Of a stretch of 64,000 nucleotides of DNA, positions 45,043 through 57,156 are shown piece after piece; position 1 is the first letter of the stretch, and every line of letters starts with the position of its first letter. Source of the DNA: Tetracladium setigerum (lineage: Eukaryota > Ascomycota > Leotiomycetes > Helotiales); contig PZJY01000003.1 of the NCBI GenBank assembly GCA_031472005.1, positions 2,294,001-2,358,000 of the forward strand, given 5' to 3'. Both the position numbers and the translations under genes were made by a program. Below the pieces are notes generated by a model, which searched no databases, was not told the origin of the DNA, and was given only the letters and a program-made list of their open reading frames with translations.

Positions 45043-46586
45043 AGGATGCCGCCATCCACCGGCTGTATTGAATCGGGGACTTAATCTAGGACATGAAAAA
45101 GGCTGAGAAAACCTTCCTAGACATTCAAGGGCAAAAGGGAAACAGGATGATCCAAACTTACCATGCTGGATGAATAATGAAATGTTCTACAATGGTGCCG
45201 TGGTTTCCATGTAGTAGTGTCTCTGCAGCCTCGCAACGAAAAGAAAAAGAACCAGACTACAAATCCCTACCTTATATAGAGATATCAAATCGCCCGAGAG
45301 AAGTAATCGACATTCGTAGTTCAAGCAGGGAACACGAGAAGAAGGGAATAGGAGTAGGACTGCTGGGAGAAAAGAGAGTAAACGTCTGCCTGTAGAGCAC
45401 TAGCAGCAGTTTTGTGGGCTTGTAGCTCGAATGCCGTTCTGAACGTTTCGGTGTACTCGTGGAGCAGTGGCACGCGCCTAGAACAGTTTAGTCACACGGG
45501 TCTGACCTTGGACTCGGTATTTCGTAAACTTTTCAGGTTGCGCCACACGTACACGAACAGTCACATACATCAAGACATCTGGGGAAAAGGGAGTGAGGTG
45601 AGGTGTGCAGGCTTCGCGGGACGTGAGGGGGATAGAACTTGCCGCCCTGTTGGACCATAGAAAACGAAAAAGGCGGTGTCAGGTGCAGGATGTGGTTAGA
45701 GTCAAGTGTCTCAGACGCGAGATGCGCGAAAACAAGGTTCAGCGGGAGGCGCTGCGTTGCTAAAAAGGGGCCCCATTATTCCATTAGTGTTCCATTACAG
45801 GGTGCTTCGGGTGTATCGGAACAGCCTTGCGAGATTGAAGGACTACTGGGGAAAAGGGGGTGGAGCGACCAAAAATAAGTTAATAGCCTGGAAGCGAAAG
45901 GCAAAGAAACAGATCTTCGGTTTATAATTAAATGGGGATGGGGGCACGATAAACTTTCTAATGGATTAACAACTTGACTTGATATAATGTCCTGTATCAC
46001 TTCCTCCGTGTCCCTCTGCAAGACAAATCGATTTGTAAAGGAAAGGAAAAAGAAGAGAGCAAATACGGCAATAATAGGAATGCTGTCATTGGAAAGAAGG
46101 CTGTATGTTTGCCACATTGTTCATTAGCTGACGTCTTGAGGCTCCGTAACAGTATGGACCTGGAGGCTCTATAAGCAGTCACGGGGCGCTCATGCGAGAG
46201 AAGAAGCCACCTTCGAGAAGTCCTACAGAACATAAACTGGATATTGACGCCTAAGTGAGGCTTGTTATATACATCTGCCAATGATCGGGAAGATGATTGA
46301 CACATTCGAGGTCAACTATCGGAACGGAAGGAGCCGATTATTGGCCGAAAGTGTGGCACCGGCGAGAGGAGATACATAACTCCTCATGCCCGATCCCTTC
46401 ACTACAATTTGAAAGATTAAATCTGCCACTATTCCAGGCTGTGTGACCAAAAGCCTATGAGTCAACTATTGTCCACCAGTAGTTGCACATTGTGAACCGT
46501 TTCAAACACTGGAAAACTCGATACATAGCCTAGTAACGAAACTACGGGCAATGTCGAAGTGAAATCTTGGATGGCAAGAAAGCCAG
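45043..46586. other. Gene-free stretch, 1.5 kb
   Basis: Promoter side of the hydrolase gene and the 3' side of the FHA gene. Open frames at 45177-46305 overlap each other in several phases and show no motif. No RNA gene is seen. Confidence 0.5.
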
Positions 46587-47510
46587 TTAGCCTTTCGGTG
46601 AAAGCATCAGAACGTACTCTCGTGTACTGTGACCAAATTGAATCAAATCCTTGTCTCGTAACTCCAGGTATCGGCTGGCTGGTATCTTGTCCTTGTTGAG
46701 TGCAGTCCCATTTGCCGATTCAAGGTCAATAAGATATGGTTTGACTTTGCCCAGCTTGTCACCAAACTCATTCTTCTTGACGATGTAACGGAATTGTATT
46801 ACAGCATGTTGTTTGCTGATGCTCGGGTGTTCTGCTGCCATATCCACCACCGTTTGTTCTCTGCCGATCAACCAGCAGCTCCTAACACCGAGTGCGATAG
46901 TCTCCACGATCTCATTGCCTTTGAAGACAAACAGCTTCCAGTCGTCCTTTGAGGGAGGTTTTCGTGCTTCAGCAGGTTCGTGGTACTTCAGGACGATAGC
47001 TGAGCCATCGATTTGCGCAATCGAGTTTGAGGCTGCTGCCAGCAGGCCAGTTGGGGCCAAACTGGGCTTCTGTTTTTCAACGTCCTCTGCCAGCACGAGC
47101 GCGCCCGGTTCATCTTTAGATTGGAATGAGGCAGCCTGCGATGGTAATGGACCTCTACTCTTTCGGCTGGCTTGTGCTGAGGAGCCTCCTTTGCTCGGCC
47201 GGGCATCCTTCTCCCGACTACTTCGATGGCTGGGCGACCGATCTCGAGTACTGTGGTGTTTTGAATCTGTAGCCGCAGGTCGCTGGCGAGAAGATTCGTG
47301 TTCTGGACTACGCGATCGCCGCCGCTTTTTTTCTCTATCCCCGTACCTGTCTCGCGTCTCCTCGCTCCTCCTGCCAGAGTCTCTCTCTGACATATCTCTC
47401 TCCTTCCGCCGTCTTCGTCGACGCCTCTCTTCTTCTGAGTCGGTCGAGGGCGATCTTGCGCCGCGATACCGCTCCTCTTTCTCTCGCAGAGAGGATCTCG
47501 ATGACTCCAT
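46587..47510 (-). CDS. FHA-domain splicing factor, SNIP1/Pml1-like, 307 aa
   Basis: Probably the FHA subunit of the RES complex, which helps retain and splice pre-mRNA in the nucleus. The ATG at 47510 starts MESSRSSLREKEERY. The open frame extends upstream to 47696 but only from a non-ATG codon. Residues 1-125 are Arg/Ser/Glu-rich (RS-like), including ERRRRRRRKERD. The FHA domain occupies about 195-300: SCWLIGREQTVVDM, then HPSISKQHAVIQFR with the conserved S and H, and PYLIDLESANGTALN with the N-G-T loop. DKDLIQFGHSTREYVL closes it. Single exon, no frame break. Length and order match SNIP1 relatives closely. Confidence 0.9.
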   Translation of the reverse strand: MESSRSSLREKEERYRGARSPSTDSEEERRRRRRRKERDMSERDSGRRSEETRDRYGDREKKRRRSRSPEHESSRQRPAATDSKHHSTRDRSPSHRSSREKDARPSKGGSSAQASRKSRGPLPSQAASFQSKDEPGALVLAEDVEKQKPSLAPTGLLAAASNSIAQIDGSAIVLKYHEPAEARKPPSKDDWKLFVFKGNEIVETIALGVRSCWLIGREQTVVDMAAEHPSISKQHAVIQFRYIVKKNEFGDKLGKVKPYLIDLESANGTALNKDKIPASRYLELRDKDLIQFGHSTREYVLMLSPKG

Positions 47511-48785
47511 CTTTAGATCGTAGCGGAGACCCAGTCGTTGACAATTGTTGCCAATATTGAAGCGACCCAATATTGCTGCTTGAGACCTGGTGTTGTGATG
47601 GTGGGCTGCAGATAGTGTGCAGAAAGGCTGAGTCGAAAGAAGGCTGAGTGCAGATGGGTGAGTGAATGTTCTAAAGTTAGCATGGAAATGTGCCAATCGG
47701 CGTTTAAGCTAAGCGCGTCGGTGCTAAGAGATTCGGGATAACGGCGAAGACAAATCAAACGACCTGCAAAAAAAGAAACCAAATTACTCAACACGGACAG
47801 AACAGCATAACTTCGTCATTGCTATCATTATTACCATTGGGGTCTAAAAGCGTGCACAATATAATTTACCTTCATGCACAGCTGACGGAGGATCCCTCGC
47901 CTGGCCCTGCCGACAAATTTAACATTGCAGAGTTACGTTGAGGAGCTGTCCCCCTTTTCCAAGCAATATTCTGTGTATCTTCGCTTCCCCATTCTATGGG
48001 AAGCTTCAAACAGAACTTCGCGATATCTCACCTTCAGCAAGAACTAACGGATCTGCCTGCCTTTGACCAGAATACGCCCAACAACCCCTCAATAAGAGAT
48101 GTGAAGTTTCATGTTTCCAGAGTCCAGAGCCCAGAAGGCGTTCATTCACTTATTGGGCACTTTATCCCCTGGCAACCCTCATCTCCACGCGCTGTTCTCA
48201 CCTTCGCTGTTTTGGGCGTGGAGGATGCAAACCCTTGACAATGTCCTCTCTTGTGGAGAGAACTCGTTGTGATAGCCAAAGAGAAGTTGCAGAACTTGAA
48301 CCCCCTGGTTGGCACTTGAGCGGTTGCAGATACGTTTAAAATTACATCTCACTCTCTGCATGGGCAAGGGTAAAGCTTGGTATTAACCTTCTCGCTTTCT
48401 GTTCAAGTCACCCCATTTCGCATTTCTACTTGCCAAACAAGCGAAAGCACATCCTCTTACTTTTCTGCCTTGTACCGTGGGTCCAATCTTCCGTGTTGAG
48501 GAAGCACTGACACTTAGATGATCAGCACGGTAAACTCAAGCCTGGCCAAGTTGGTTATATACTCTTCAGTCGCCCCCAAAATCTCCTTGTGTGTGGCTTT
48601 TTACTTCTTGGAGAGAGAAATACGATTGCTGGACTCAATTACTTCTAACATCTGTTCTGTTTGTTTCTTTCTTATTCACCTATTACTACATTCTGCGACG
48701 GAAAGTTCTACATTGAAAACACCCTCAAGTCGCCAGTGACCCCGGAGAGCATTCAGGCGTGGTGCTTGGAAGCACTTGATTCAAA
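47511..48785. other. Gene-free stretch, 1.3 kb
   Basis: Divergent upstream region of the FHA gene and the disordered coiled-coil gene. A plus frame at 47996-48238 has no motif. No RNA gene is seen. Confidence 0.5.
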
Positions 48786-50475
48786 ATGGCACAAATCTCT
48801 CGAGCTCCGAGCATAGCAAGTCAACATGCCCCGAGCATACGAAGTCAAAAGCCTCCCTTGCCACACGTCTCGACATTATATCAATCTATTGAAGGCTCCA
48901 ATCGAAACAACTTTGATGCCAGGAAAACGTTGAGCTCGCAGCGGCCCTCAAAACAGAGATCCATACCATCCTCACCATCAAACAAATCTCTCGACCTGCG
49001 AAACACGCCAAATATCCATCTCCTAGCTATGCCAGAACTTGGGCCTGGACCAGGGGAATTTAAGCCAGCAAAACAACAGCACCGCCGCAAAACCTCCAAT
49101 GATGTAAACTCCCCCGGATCTGTCTACGCCGGTTCCATACATAATGGATCTATATTCGAACTCCCAACCATGCCAAATGAATCACCCAATTCCTCCGTGC
49201 GGACCTCGTTCCTTGCAGAGTTGGAAGATACCTCTGGATTGGACTACAGCCCTGTTCCCCATTGCCCACTCAACTCGCTCCACCGATAGACACATCCATT
49301 CTCTTTAAAACCAACAAATTAACTGTACGCTCTCTTCTTCCCTTTTCAACGACCTATTATTAACAGAAAAACAGTCACATGCAATTCTTAAAGTGGTTGA
49401 CGAAACTATCGCTGGAATCGAAGCTGCTAATCGAGAACTTCTTGCGCGAGCAGAAGCTGCAGAAGCGTCAGCCTATCGTCTTCATGTCTCAAACAATGAA
49501 CTTCGCAGCAGAGTAGAAGAACTTTCGATGCACTACCGCCCCAAAACCGCTCCAGTGATGAAAAATGTAGCCACGCAAACTGCAGCACGCACAAACTCTC
49601 CTCGCCAATCTCCCCACAACAGCATGAATCTTACCGCCCCCAGTAGCCCCGTCTTCCTCGATCGCACCTCTAGATCGCCTAGTTTCATCGCCAATGTCCA
49701 GGAACAGCAAGCACCCATCCTCCCTCCATCTTCCGAGCCCAAGAAATCAGAAGACCAACACTCACCCCTCGTCGAATTTCATGAAAGCGAGCCAAAAGCC
49801 AAATCGCGCCGCAGCATCCGCAGTCTAAAATTTCTCCATCGTAGCCATGCCGATGCGTTTACCCTCCCAATGGGAAACTCTTCTTCCGCAACTCTCAACG
49901 CGAAGACTGCCAGGGCGGCGTCATCTGATCGCCCAAGAACAGCTGATGGCAGCACTTCTCCTTCACACCCCAGTGTTCCACCTGTACCTGAACTACCAGA
50001 TTTCCTCCCATTAAGTTCACATGCCGTCAATGGAGGAGCGGGAGGTAAACACACGCGAACAGTCAGCTTTGAGCATCCCAAAACGACAGTCGCCGCGCCG
50101 CGAATCCCCACCACCTCGCAATCAACCAAGAGCCTCGCGCCACCAGCCAGCAAGACCCCACTAGGAGAAATGAGTCCGAGTCCTGTGCATGGTGTGGTGG
50201 AGATGGGAGTGGGTATTCCAGAGGAAGCTGGCGATGACAAGGAGGACGTTAAGCCGATGAAGAGCCAGAGGGGTAGGGTCAGGTTATTGTTAAAGGAGAC
50301 AATGTTGAGGGAGTTATTGGAGGGCGATAAAGAGAAGAAGCGAGAGAAGAAGGAGAGAAAGGAGGTTGAAAAGAAGGACGGAGAGGTACTGGGAGGGCAG
50401 CGAAAAATGAGCGGGTTCTGGAAGAGAGGAAAGAAAGAAGAAGCGCCACCACTTCCTATTGCCAAACATGATTAA
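48786..50475 (+). CDS. Disordered coiled-coil protein, about 546 aa, one frame break
   Basis: No named family. ATG at 48786 (MAQISRAPSIASQHAPS). The first half is Ser/Pro/Asn-rich. Near 49256-49261 a four-C run lacks one base: YSPVP continues as PLPTQLAPPIDTSILF in the next frame. A 50-nt intron (49325-49374) then joins KTNKLT to SHAILKVVDETIAGIEAANREL, the start of a coiled coil of about 45 residues (RAEAAEASAYRLHVSNNEL). A long Ser/Pro-rich stretch follows. The C-terminus is strongly charged (KEKKREKKERKEVEKKDG) and ends GFWKRGKKEE. With one base added the coding length is 1641 nt. Function is unknown; the layout suggests a scaffold or cortical protein. Confidence 0.65.
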
Positions 50476-51230
50476 CTTCCTTCGAAGTTTGAGATATTTT
50501 GGGAAAGACTTGGTTTGACATGATAAACAGAATAGAAAGTGGTATGGGAAGGGGGGTTTTTTCATCAAAGAGCGGCTTTCAATTCTCAAAATTACATTCA
50601 TCTAGGGAGGAACTTGGTTTTAGGGAGGGATCTGCTTCATCTGGGCTGTTTTCTGAGCCAATTCACATGACGAATTTTCTTCCTTGTTATTATTAGTTAC
50701 CTACCTTACCACCAACACAGCCAGACTGCAACGGCAAACACAGATTATTTTACTTTGTCAAATTCAAAAAGATACCCACCAACATCTACCTTTGACTCCT
50801 TCGCAGTGACAAGATCCCATGTGCAGTAATGTCAATTAATATTGTTTTTCACCTAGGACAGCTAACATTAAGAAACGAAGCACTGGTTTTTTCTGAAGGG
50901 GCATCCATTCAACTTGTTGCTTCTCACTATGCATGGTAACTACTAATGTCGAGCGTAGCAATCAAGAAACGATTAGTCGAGCAGTGAGCTGCAGGACAAT
51001 CTTCCTTGCCGCCTCAATAGTAATACTCACTTGGTTTCATATCACACGTATAACCGATATATACATATTCAGAAGGGAGAAATAACATCCATAGTCCTAT
51101 TTTTATTTTCCCCCGATACTCCTTCCACTCTAACGGTAACAATCAAAAACGCCCAGACTCCGTGCTACATGAACATACTAGTAAAACAACAACAACAACA
51201 GCAAAACTTCCACATTCATTGTTTTACGAT
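50476..51230. other. Gene-free stretch, 755 bases
   Basis: Convergent 3' region between the coiled-coil gene and the SGNH hydrolase. It contains a short CAA-rich run at about 51183-51200 and no gene. Confidence 0.5.
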
Positions 51231-52794
51231 TTACCAATCATATTCAGTCTTCCACTGCGCGCTCTTCGCATCCCATTCCTTCCCACCAGCGCAATAAACC
51301 TTTGGCGCGCCCTCCTCCAACGTCTTTGTCTTCACAATGGCGCAGTCTTCCGGAACCCAGTAACAAGTATGTTCATTTCGACTCCAGTGAGACTTATCTT
51401 TGCCGTAACACCACTCTGCTGGTCCGACAACAACATTGGCATCCCTATTTGACAAAAAAAAGAGTCCGTTAGTACAAATTCCTTTCTGCAAGAGACATTG
51501 ATGTGAAATGATGGTGGGTTGGGGGGAGATTGGATGAAGAAGATGAGATGGGGAAGAGAACATACTCAATAGCATCAACCAGAATGCGAAACACGATCTC
51601 AAAGACCAAACCAACATAAGGAAGCGCACCCTTAGGATGGAACACCGAAGCCTGCTGCAACAGGTTCGTAATATCAACACCCGTCAAGCCCACCGTCTGA
51701 TTCGCCAGTGGCGCCACACCAGGCGTGGGCAAAACAGTCGTCAAATCATTAAAGAACACCAGCTCGTTATTCGCACCAATCGGATCCGCCGCGTTGTCCT
51801 GCTCACAGAAGCGTTTGCCCTCGAAGAATTTATCAAAGTTGATGAATTGAATGGTCGGTTCGTCGCCGTTGTGGTTATCGCGCTTGTGGTGGTGCTTGGA
51901 GATGCTATTGACGGTATCTTCAATACCTTTATTAATCAAATCGCCCAGGTCGTTACCACGCTTGCGATTGGCAGCCGTGGAATTGAGAGCGGCGATTTGT
52001 GCGATTGGGAAGAAGGAGATGGAATCGCATGCATCACCAACAATTGGGTCGTCGAAGAAGCGAGCATAGCCAGTGACGAAGAGGTGTCCACCTGGGTTGA
52101 GGACTTCGTCTTTGAGTGTCTTGAGAGTTTCTCCAAATCTTACCCAGAATGCTGGGTCATTGACGGCTTTTTCGGCTGTTGCGAAGGATGCGTCGCAGAC
52201 TGCTTGGGCGTCGACGCCTTGTTGGAGAGTGGCGTATACGCAGTTGAGCTTGGGGGTTGTTGTTAGTTCATACTTGTGAGGGGAATGGAATGGGATAGAA
52301 GAAAGAGAGAGGTGGCATACAGCAATGTCGTCGAATTCGAAATCGTTTCCACCGATTGTTAGGGTTAGGAGATCGAATTTGTTGCCCTCGAGTCTTTTGA
52401 TTTGACCGGGGATGTCTTCGAGTTTGTCGCCAGAGCAGGCAACGAAATCAACGGGCTCATGATGCTGGACTAGTCCTGGGAGGAGTTGGATGAGTTGAGC
52501 TGGATAGGAGCCATCTTGGCGGACACAGTTGACTGTTGAATTTGTTAGTGTTGAGACGATGAATACCCACTAGGAAGACATAGAAGCGAGCTTACTGTCA
52601 AGTCGATCTCTGGAGTTACTGAGAAACTGTCCAGAACCTATACCAGCTGCAAAGGAATCTCCAAGAGCAGCATAACTTTTGGGAAGATTGAACCCAATTG
52701 CAGCCACTGGGTCTTCACGCTCCTGCAAGATTGGTTTTGCGGACGTGAGAGAGAGCAGAGCAAGCGCCGATGCTTTTTGGATGAATCCACCCAT
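51231..52794 (-). CDS. Secreted SGNH/GDSL esterase, 435 aa
   Basis: A secreted acyl-ester hydrolase of the SEST-like SGNH group. Exons 52794-52596, 52532-52321, 52248-51566 and 51444-51231 (introns 63, 72 and 121 nt) total 1308 nt in frame. The signal peptide covers about residues 1-19 (IQKASALALLSLTSA). Block I is YAALGDSFAAGIGSG with the catalytic Ser. Block III is LTIGGNDFEFDDI with the G-x-N-D residues. The late SVFHPKGA has the catalytic His. The region between has a His-rich loop (KHHHKR) and paired cysteines (CDASFA, CDSISFF, EWCYGK, CYWVPEDC). The first intron splits RLDINCVRQDG, common in this family. The substrate (wall polysaccharide ester, lipid or other) is not evident. Confidence 0.88.
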
Positions 52795-53945
52795 TTTTCA
52801 ACGAAGGAAATTAAGAAAATACTAGATGGAAATGTGAAGAGTGAGATGTCAACGAATCAACAAGAATGAAATGATGAAGTCTAAATTAAACACGGTGATT
52901 TGGATGGGGGAGTCGAAACGAATGAATGGAGAGGATCCTACTCAGGATATATATGCACATATCTCACCAATTGCTGATGCCATGCATGTGTTCCACTCAT
53001 CACTCGGGAGTAAGATTTAAGATGTCGTGGTACAGAACTCCTCTTACTGCTCCTGTACGTGAGGTGAGATGAAGTAGAGGCTGAGTGAGTTCGCAAATTG
53101 CAGCAAAGCAACCCACGCCACCGTGGCCCAGATATCTTGGTGGAGGTAAGCCTTCACCAGGCCTATGGGAAATCATCCTCTATTCGCCAATAAAGTCGTT
53201 TTTATGACAGTTGTCACTGCCGTAGGCAAATTCCCTGCTCGTTCATACGTGCGCTCGGAACGGGGAACGTCAACTGAGTAAGACGATGACTGCCAAGGTC
53301 TCCGTCAGCCTCCGCCCTCGCAAATTCGCATCCCGGGAATTGCCAAGCAATGTTTGTAAGTTGAGACGAGAGAAAAGACATAAATAGAATGTGCCAAGTT
53401 ATGTTGTCTTGATTTGGAAAAGTTGAATGTGAAACAACGTGATGAATTCTTACAGTTGTTATTCTTTTGCTTCATCCATTATTGGAGTTTAGAGCTCCAC
53501 CTGATGAAAGCAAGGCTCATCCCAATCCAATTCGAGGATCATAAAAATATAACATTTGGTATCATATAGTACAGGCAAGTTTTTTGGCATCCACATGCAA
53601 TTGAGGACTCGCACTCGGCGGTTCTCCATTCGTCCAGAGTTTCGTGGTCAATCAGAGAGCCATCAAGCTATCTTCCGTCTAGCATGACCCGGAGAATGCA
53701 CATCTATCCCGTAGCTCTCCAAAGATCCGGCAGTTGAAGTGTGCGGATGCAAAGTCCCGGGAATAGTGGATCTGGCTGCGATCCATTGTCTATTTCACAT
53801 TCCCTCTTTTCTCAACGATGCTCAATTCAGCAAGTCCAAGCAGAGGGTATCATAAAATCAAATCTCCTACACACCAACACGTCAGTCCGACTTCCAGCAA
53901 GACGATCCTATCATGGAGAGTCATACCCGTCATCAACTACTTCAT
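52795..53945. other. Gene-free stretch, 1.15 kb
   Basis: Promoter of the SGNH gene and 3' region of the GT90 gene. A plus-strand frame starting at 53741 enters the GT90 gene antisense and is a shadow. No other feature. Confidence 0.5.
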
Positions 53946-55615
53946 TCAATCTTTCCGCGCCATCTCAATCAACAATCTATAGAGATAGATCATGCTATCC
54001 TCTTTCCTCAACACCGAATTCGCCATCTCCTGTCCTTGCTTGGCAATCTGCTCAAGCAAAGCGTCACCCTCTGGATCTTCGAAGAAAAACTTGAACAACT
54101 CTGGCAAATCCGACAGCTCCATGCTAAAAGGAACATAATGGGCCCAGGGAAAGATTCTGGAGTCGTGCCATTCACGGAAAACTATTTGGTGGAGAAGTCA
54201 GTAAGATCCTTTCGTCAACCAACTCTTTTCCCTGGCTGTTCCTTTTTTGGGTTGCCATATTCTCGGGATAGAAATTTTTGCTTACGGGACTGCCTAAACA
54301 CCGCACTATTCGACCTCAACAAAGGATAGAATCTTCCACTCAAGCCATTTCCGTCGACATCAAACGCAACCTTACTCTCCCACACCTTGGCAAAAGCGTC
54401 ATGATTCTCCTCTATCTTGTAATGCTCTTTCATGTCCTTACAGACTTCCTCTTCGCACTGAGCAATCTTGGTAAACTTCACATCGGTGTACTTATTGATC
54501 GGGCTGTCTTTGTTGTTCGCGTACTCGACCAGGCGGTGTCGATGCATTTTTTCGTAACCGGGGATGGAATTGTGTCCGCCTGTAGTGGAACCACGCCAGT
54601 AGGCTTTGGGGGCCTTTTGGGCCCATGGCATGTCTGTCGTAGCATTGTATTGGCCGGTGGAGTAGTAACGATACATGCTAGGGAATAGGACATCGGCTGA
54701 AGTTGAGAGACCGGCGTTGGAGAGGATTGGAACGACATTGTGACACTGATAAAGTGTCGACGGAGAGAGAAGTATCCCATGTTCCACAGCTGCAGTGTGG
54801 GAACAGAGCTCCGTAGCAGATGCGTAGTCATCTAGGAGCTTCCCATCCCATGATGGTTCAGGTCGTCCAGGAAACAGTCGAGCCGGAGAGTCTGGTTGAC
54901 AACTGAGAACGGCTTCAGACCACCAATTTTGCTTCTCATATTTAACGAAAGATATTGATGGACAGAATCCGTCGTTTTTCGCATCTTGCTGAGTCGTGTC
55001 AAAAGGTAATAAACTTCTCGGTTCATCCGCCATGTTCATATGGAAGCAAATCTCCGGCAGATTCTTCCTGAAACTCTTGGTCATCGACTTCAAGCCATCG
55101 ACAACCTCTATATACTGATCCCCCGCCAAAGTCAAGTTTCCATTTTTGATGCAAACTTGCATGAGACGGACGTTCAACAACCACGTCCCTTTCTTTTGCT
55201 CCTGAAGGTTCAGTGCACAACCTCTTTGGTAATAAGCTCGAAATGGGCGTAGATTCTCGTTAATCAGGTCAAAGTCGTCTATAATCAAGCTGTTGTGTTT
55301 GATTGCGAAGTCATACCACTCATCAAACCCATCTGGCGGGTTTCTCTTATACCTTCTCTCGTATTCTGTTCGCGCCTCTCCAAGATTCTTGGATTGTCGC
55401 TCCAAAAGTTGTTTGTAAGCATTCTGGGCCGTTGCTATTTGCTCCTGGATGCTACGACCGGGCCTGTTCGTTGATGGATGCGGCAATGTGGTTATGTGCG
55501 TTCCAAACGCGATGAATCGGATTTGCCAGACCAGGAGCAGCACCACCACAGCGGCGAGCGCGGTTTTATGTTGAAATCTGTTCCAGATCTGGGAGAGGGA
55601 AAAGACTGTTTTCAT
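53946..55615 (-). CDS. GT90 (CAP10-like) glycosyltransferase, 521 aa
   Basis: A Golgi-type xylosyl- or glucosyl-transferase relative of Cryptococcus Cap10 and animal POGLUT. Exons 55615-54286 and 54181-53946 (104-nt intron) total 1566 nt in frame. One type II signal anchor lies at about residues 18-37 (TALAAVVVLLLVWQIRF). Conserved family segments are KAYWRGSTTGG, FDVDGNGLSGRF, and LFREWHDSRIFPWAHYVP across the intron join. A luminal stem and the DEWYDFAIKHNS segment precede them. The C-terminus ends in a helical segment (YLYRLLIEMARKD). The acceptor and sugar cannot be told from sequence. No frame breaks. Confidence 0.9.
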
Positions 55616-57010
55616 GATGTGGATTTTGTTCTCTCATTTCAAGAAAAGAGTGTTCTTTTGGCGTATTGAACAGAAGACATGCTCGTCGCGAACAATATAT
55701 CTGCATTTTTGGAGTCGTCCCCTTTTTCAGGTAAGCAGCCTCAATACGAGCTGAGGGCGCCGTGGAACCAATCGTGAACCATTATTTTATCTGCGCCGCC
55801 CAAGTGGTAATTTCACTGAGAATGAAACTCCAGGGGGAGATTTGTAATGTGGGTCCTATAAAAATGGGTAGGAACGGTGAGTGGTCGAGGTAGACTGCTA
55901 GTGTGGGGCACAGTCAAGTCGGCTAAATCACCTCATTGAGTCCTGCTCCGAAGATGGTCAGCCTCAGCCTTCACTCCAAAGAAATATAAAATCGTTTCCC
56001 AAGTCAAAAACCTCCTTTGAAACGTCTAATAACTCCAATTTGAATCTTCTAAACTCACCAGCCTTCTAAATGAAAGATTCCGGGTTCAAATAGGATGTAT
56101 TTCTTAGAGGCCGACAATGCTGGGCATACTGAAGGGCTGGGCATACTGAAGTACTGGACAGAAAGACAGAAAGGACTCGATCCAGATGGAGCTTCTTTTA
56201 TATCCCAAACCCCAAGGTAACATCTCGAATAGCTCTATTTAACTCTTTTGTCCATTTTCGTTGGCACACTCTACGCTATTTTCGTTGATTTCAGGTTGTT
56301 CGAGAGAGGAGGAGAAGCCGAGCTGGAGGCCGCAAACACTTGAAGAAGGCCAGGCTATCTTCCATTCTTTACTTTCTTGAATGGTGTTACTGTCTCGTCT
56401 ATGTTCATAGTCTTTTTTGGTGGTCCGAAGAATATCTGACTAAGGCTCTACGTGGGGCTCTGGTACAGTATTCCCAACAAAGGGCGTATAACAGGGTGCA
56501 ATTCATGCATTTGCTTATTGTCAATGAACTTTAATAAGATGGCAGGTTGAATCTATCCTGAGATGTTTTGGTGTTTGAAATTTCTCTTTTAGCTTTGAAA
56601 TGCAGAGCAAACGTGTGAATTTATTCTCGAGAAAGAGTGATAACCAAACCACCCAGAAGTACATGCAAAAGATATGCTTTCCTTATCTAGACAGGCACAA
56701 AAGCAGAAAGCAAGACTGTGGCTATGACTCATTCATATTTTTCACACGAATTGAGATTAAGAAGAGAAGTGATTGTCATATAGTAGCTTGGTCCTGTTAG
56801 AGTAAGTGTGATTAGAAGGGAAGCAACAAAGAGTCGTGGTAATAAAGAACGTTGACCTTAATGGCTCCCCTAAAAGTCTTATTCTAGTATGAGGCACAGA
56901 AAAAAAAAGTGGAGTGGCCCTTGATTTATAAAACGTTATACTGCATAAGAGCAACAGTGAGTTCTCAGATGGAGGGTGGGATATAGTGAGATATAGATGG
57001 AGAAGCTAAC
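55616..57010. other. Gene-free stretch, 1.4 kb
   Basis: From the GT90 promoter to the 5S rRNA gene. A short direct duplication (TGGGCATACTGAAG) occurs near 56130-56155. Open frames at 56340-56800 are AT-rich and motif-free. No tRNA could be folded. Confidence 0.5.
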
Positions 57011-57129
57011 ACATACGACCATAGACTGAGGAGAATTGGGCATCCCGTCCGCTCTGCCATACACAAGCCTCAGATCGGTAGATTAGTAGTTGGGTGGGTG
57101 ACCACCAGCGAATCCCTGCTGTTGTATGT
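57011..57129 (+). rRNA. 5S ribosomal RNA
   Basis: Recognised from the conserved ends ACATACGACC and GTTGTATGTT, which pair as helix I. The internal block TCCCGTCCGCTCTGCCAT, the segment TTAGTAGTTGGGTGGGTG and ACCACCAGCGAATCCCTG are typical of ascomycete 5S. The CTGAGG/CCTCAG arm is fully complementary, so the copy looks functional. T runs at 57141-57145 and 57149-57156 would stop RNA polymerase III. The gene stands alone, as is usual for dispersed fungal 5S genes. Confidence 0.93.
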
Positions 57130-57140
57130 TCAAATCTGTA

Positions 57141-57156
57141 TTTTTGACTTTTTTTT
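57141..57156 (+). terminator. Pol III terminator of the 5S gene
   Basis: T5, then GAC, then T8, starting 12 bases after the mature 5S end. Confidence 0.75.

Noticed and set aside
46813..47523. 236-codon plus-strand frame
   Set aside because: Antisense to the FHA gene, whose domain motifs are clear on the minus strand.
49779..50465. 228-codon minus-strand frame
   Set aside because: Antisense to the disordered coiled-coil gene; composition mirrors its Ser/Pro/Lys codons.
51637..52266. 209-codon plus-strand frame
   Set aside because: Shadow of the third SGNH exon on the opposite strand.
56060..56100. GGGTTCAAATAGG resembling a tRNA T-arm
   Set aside because: No acceptor stem or D-arm could be formed around it.
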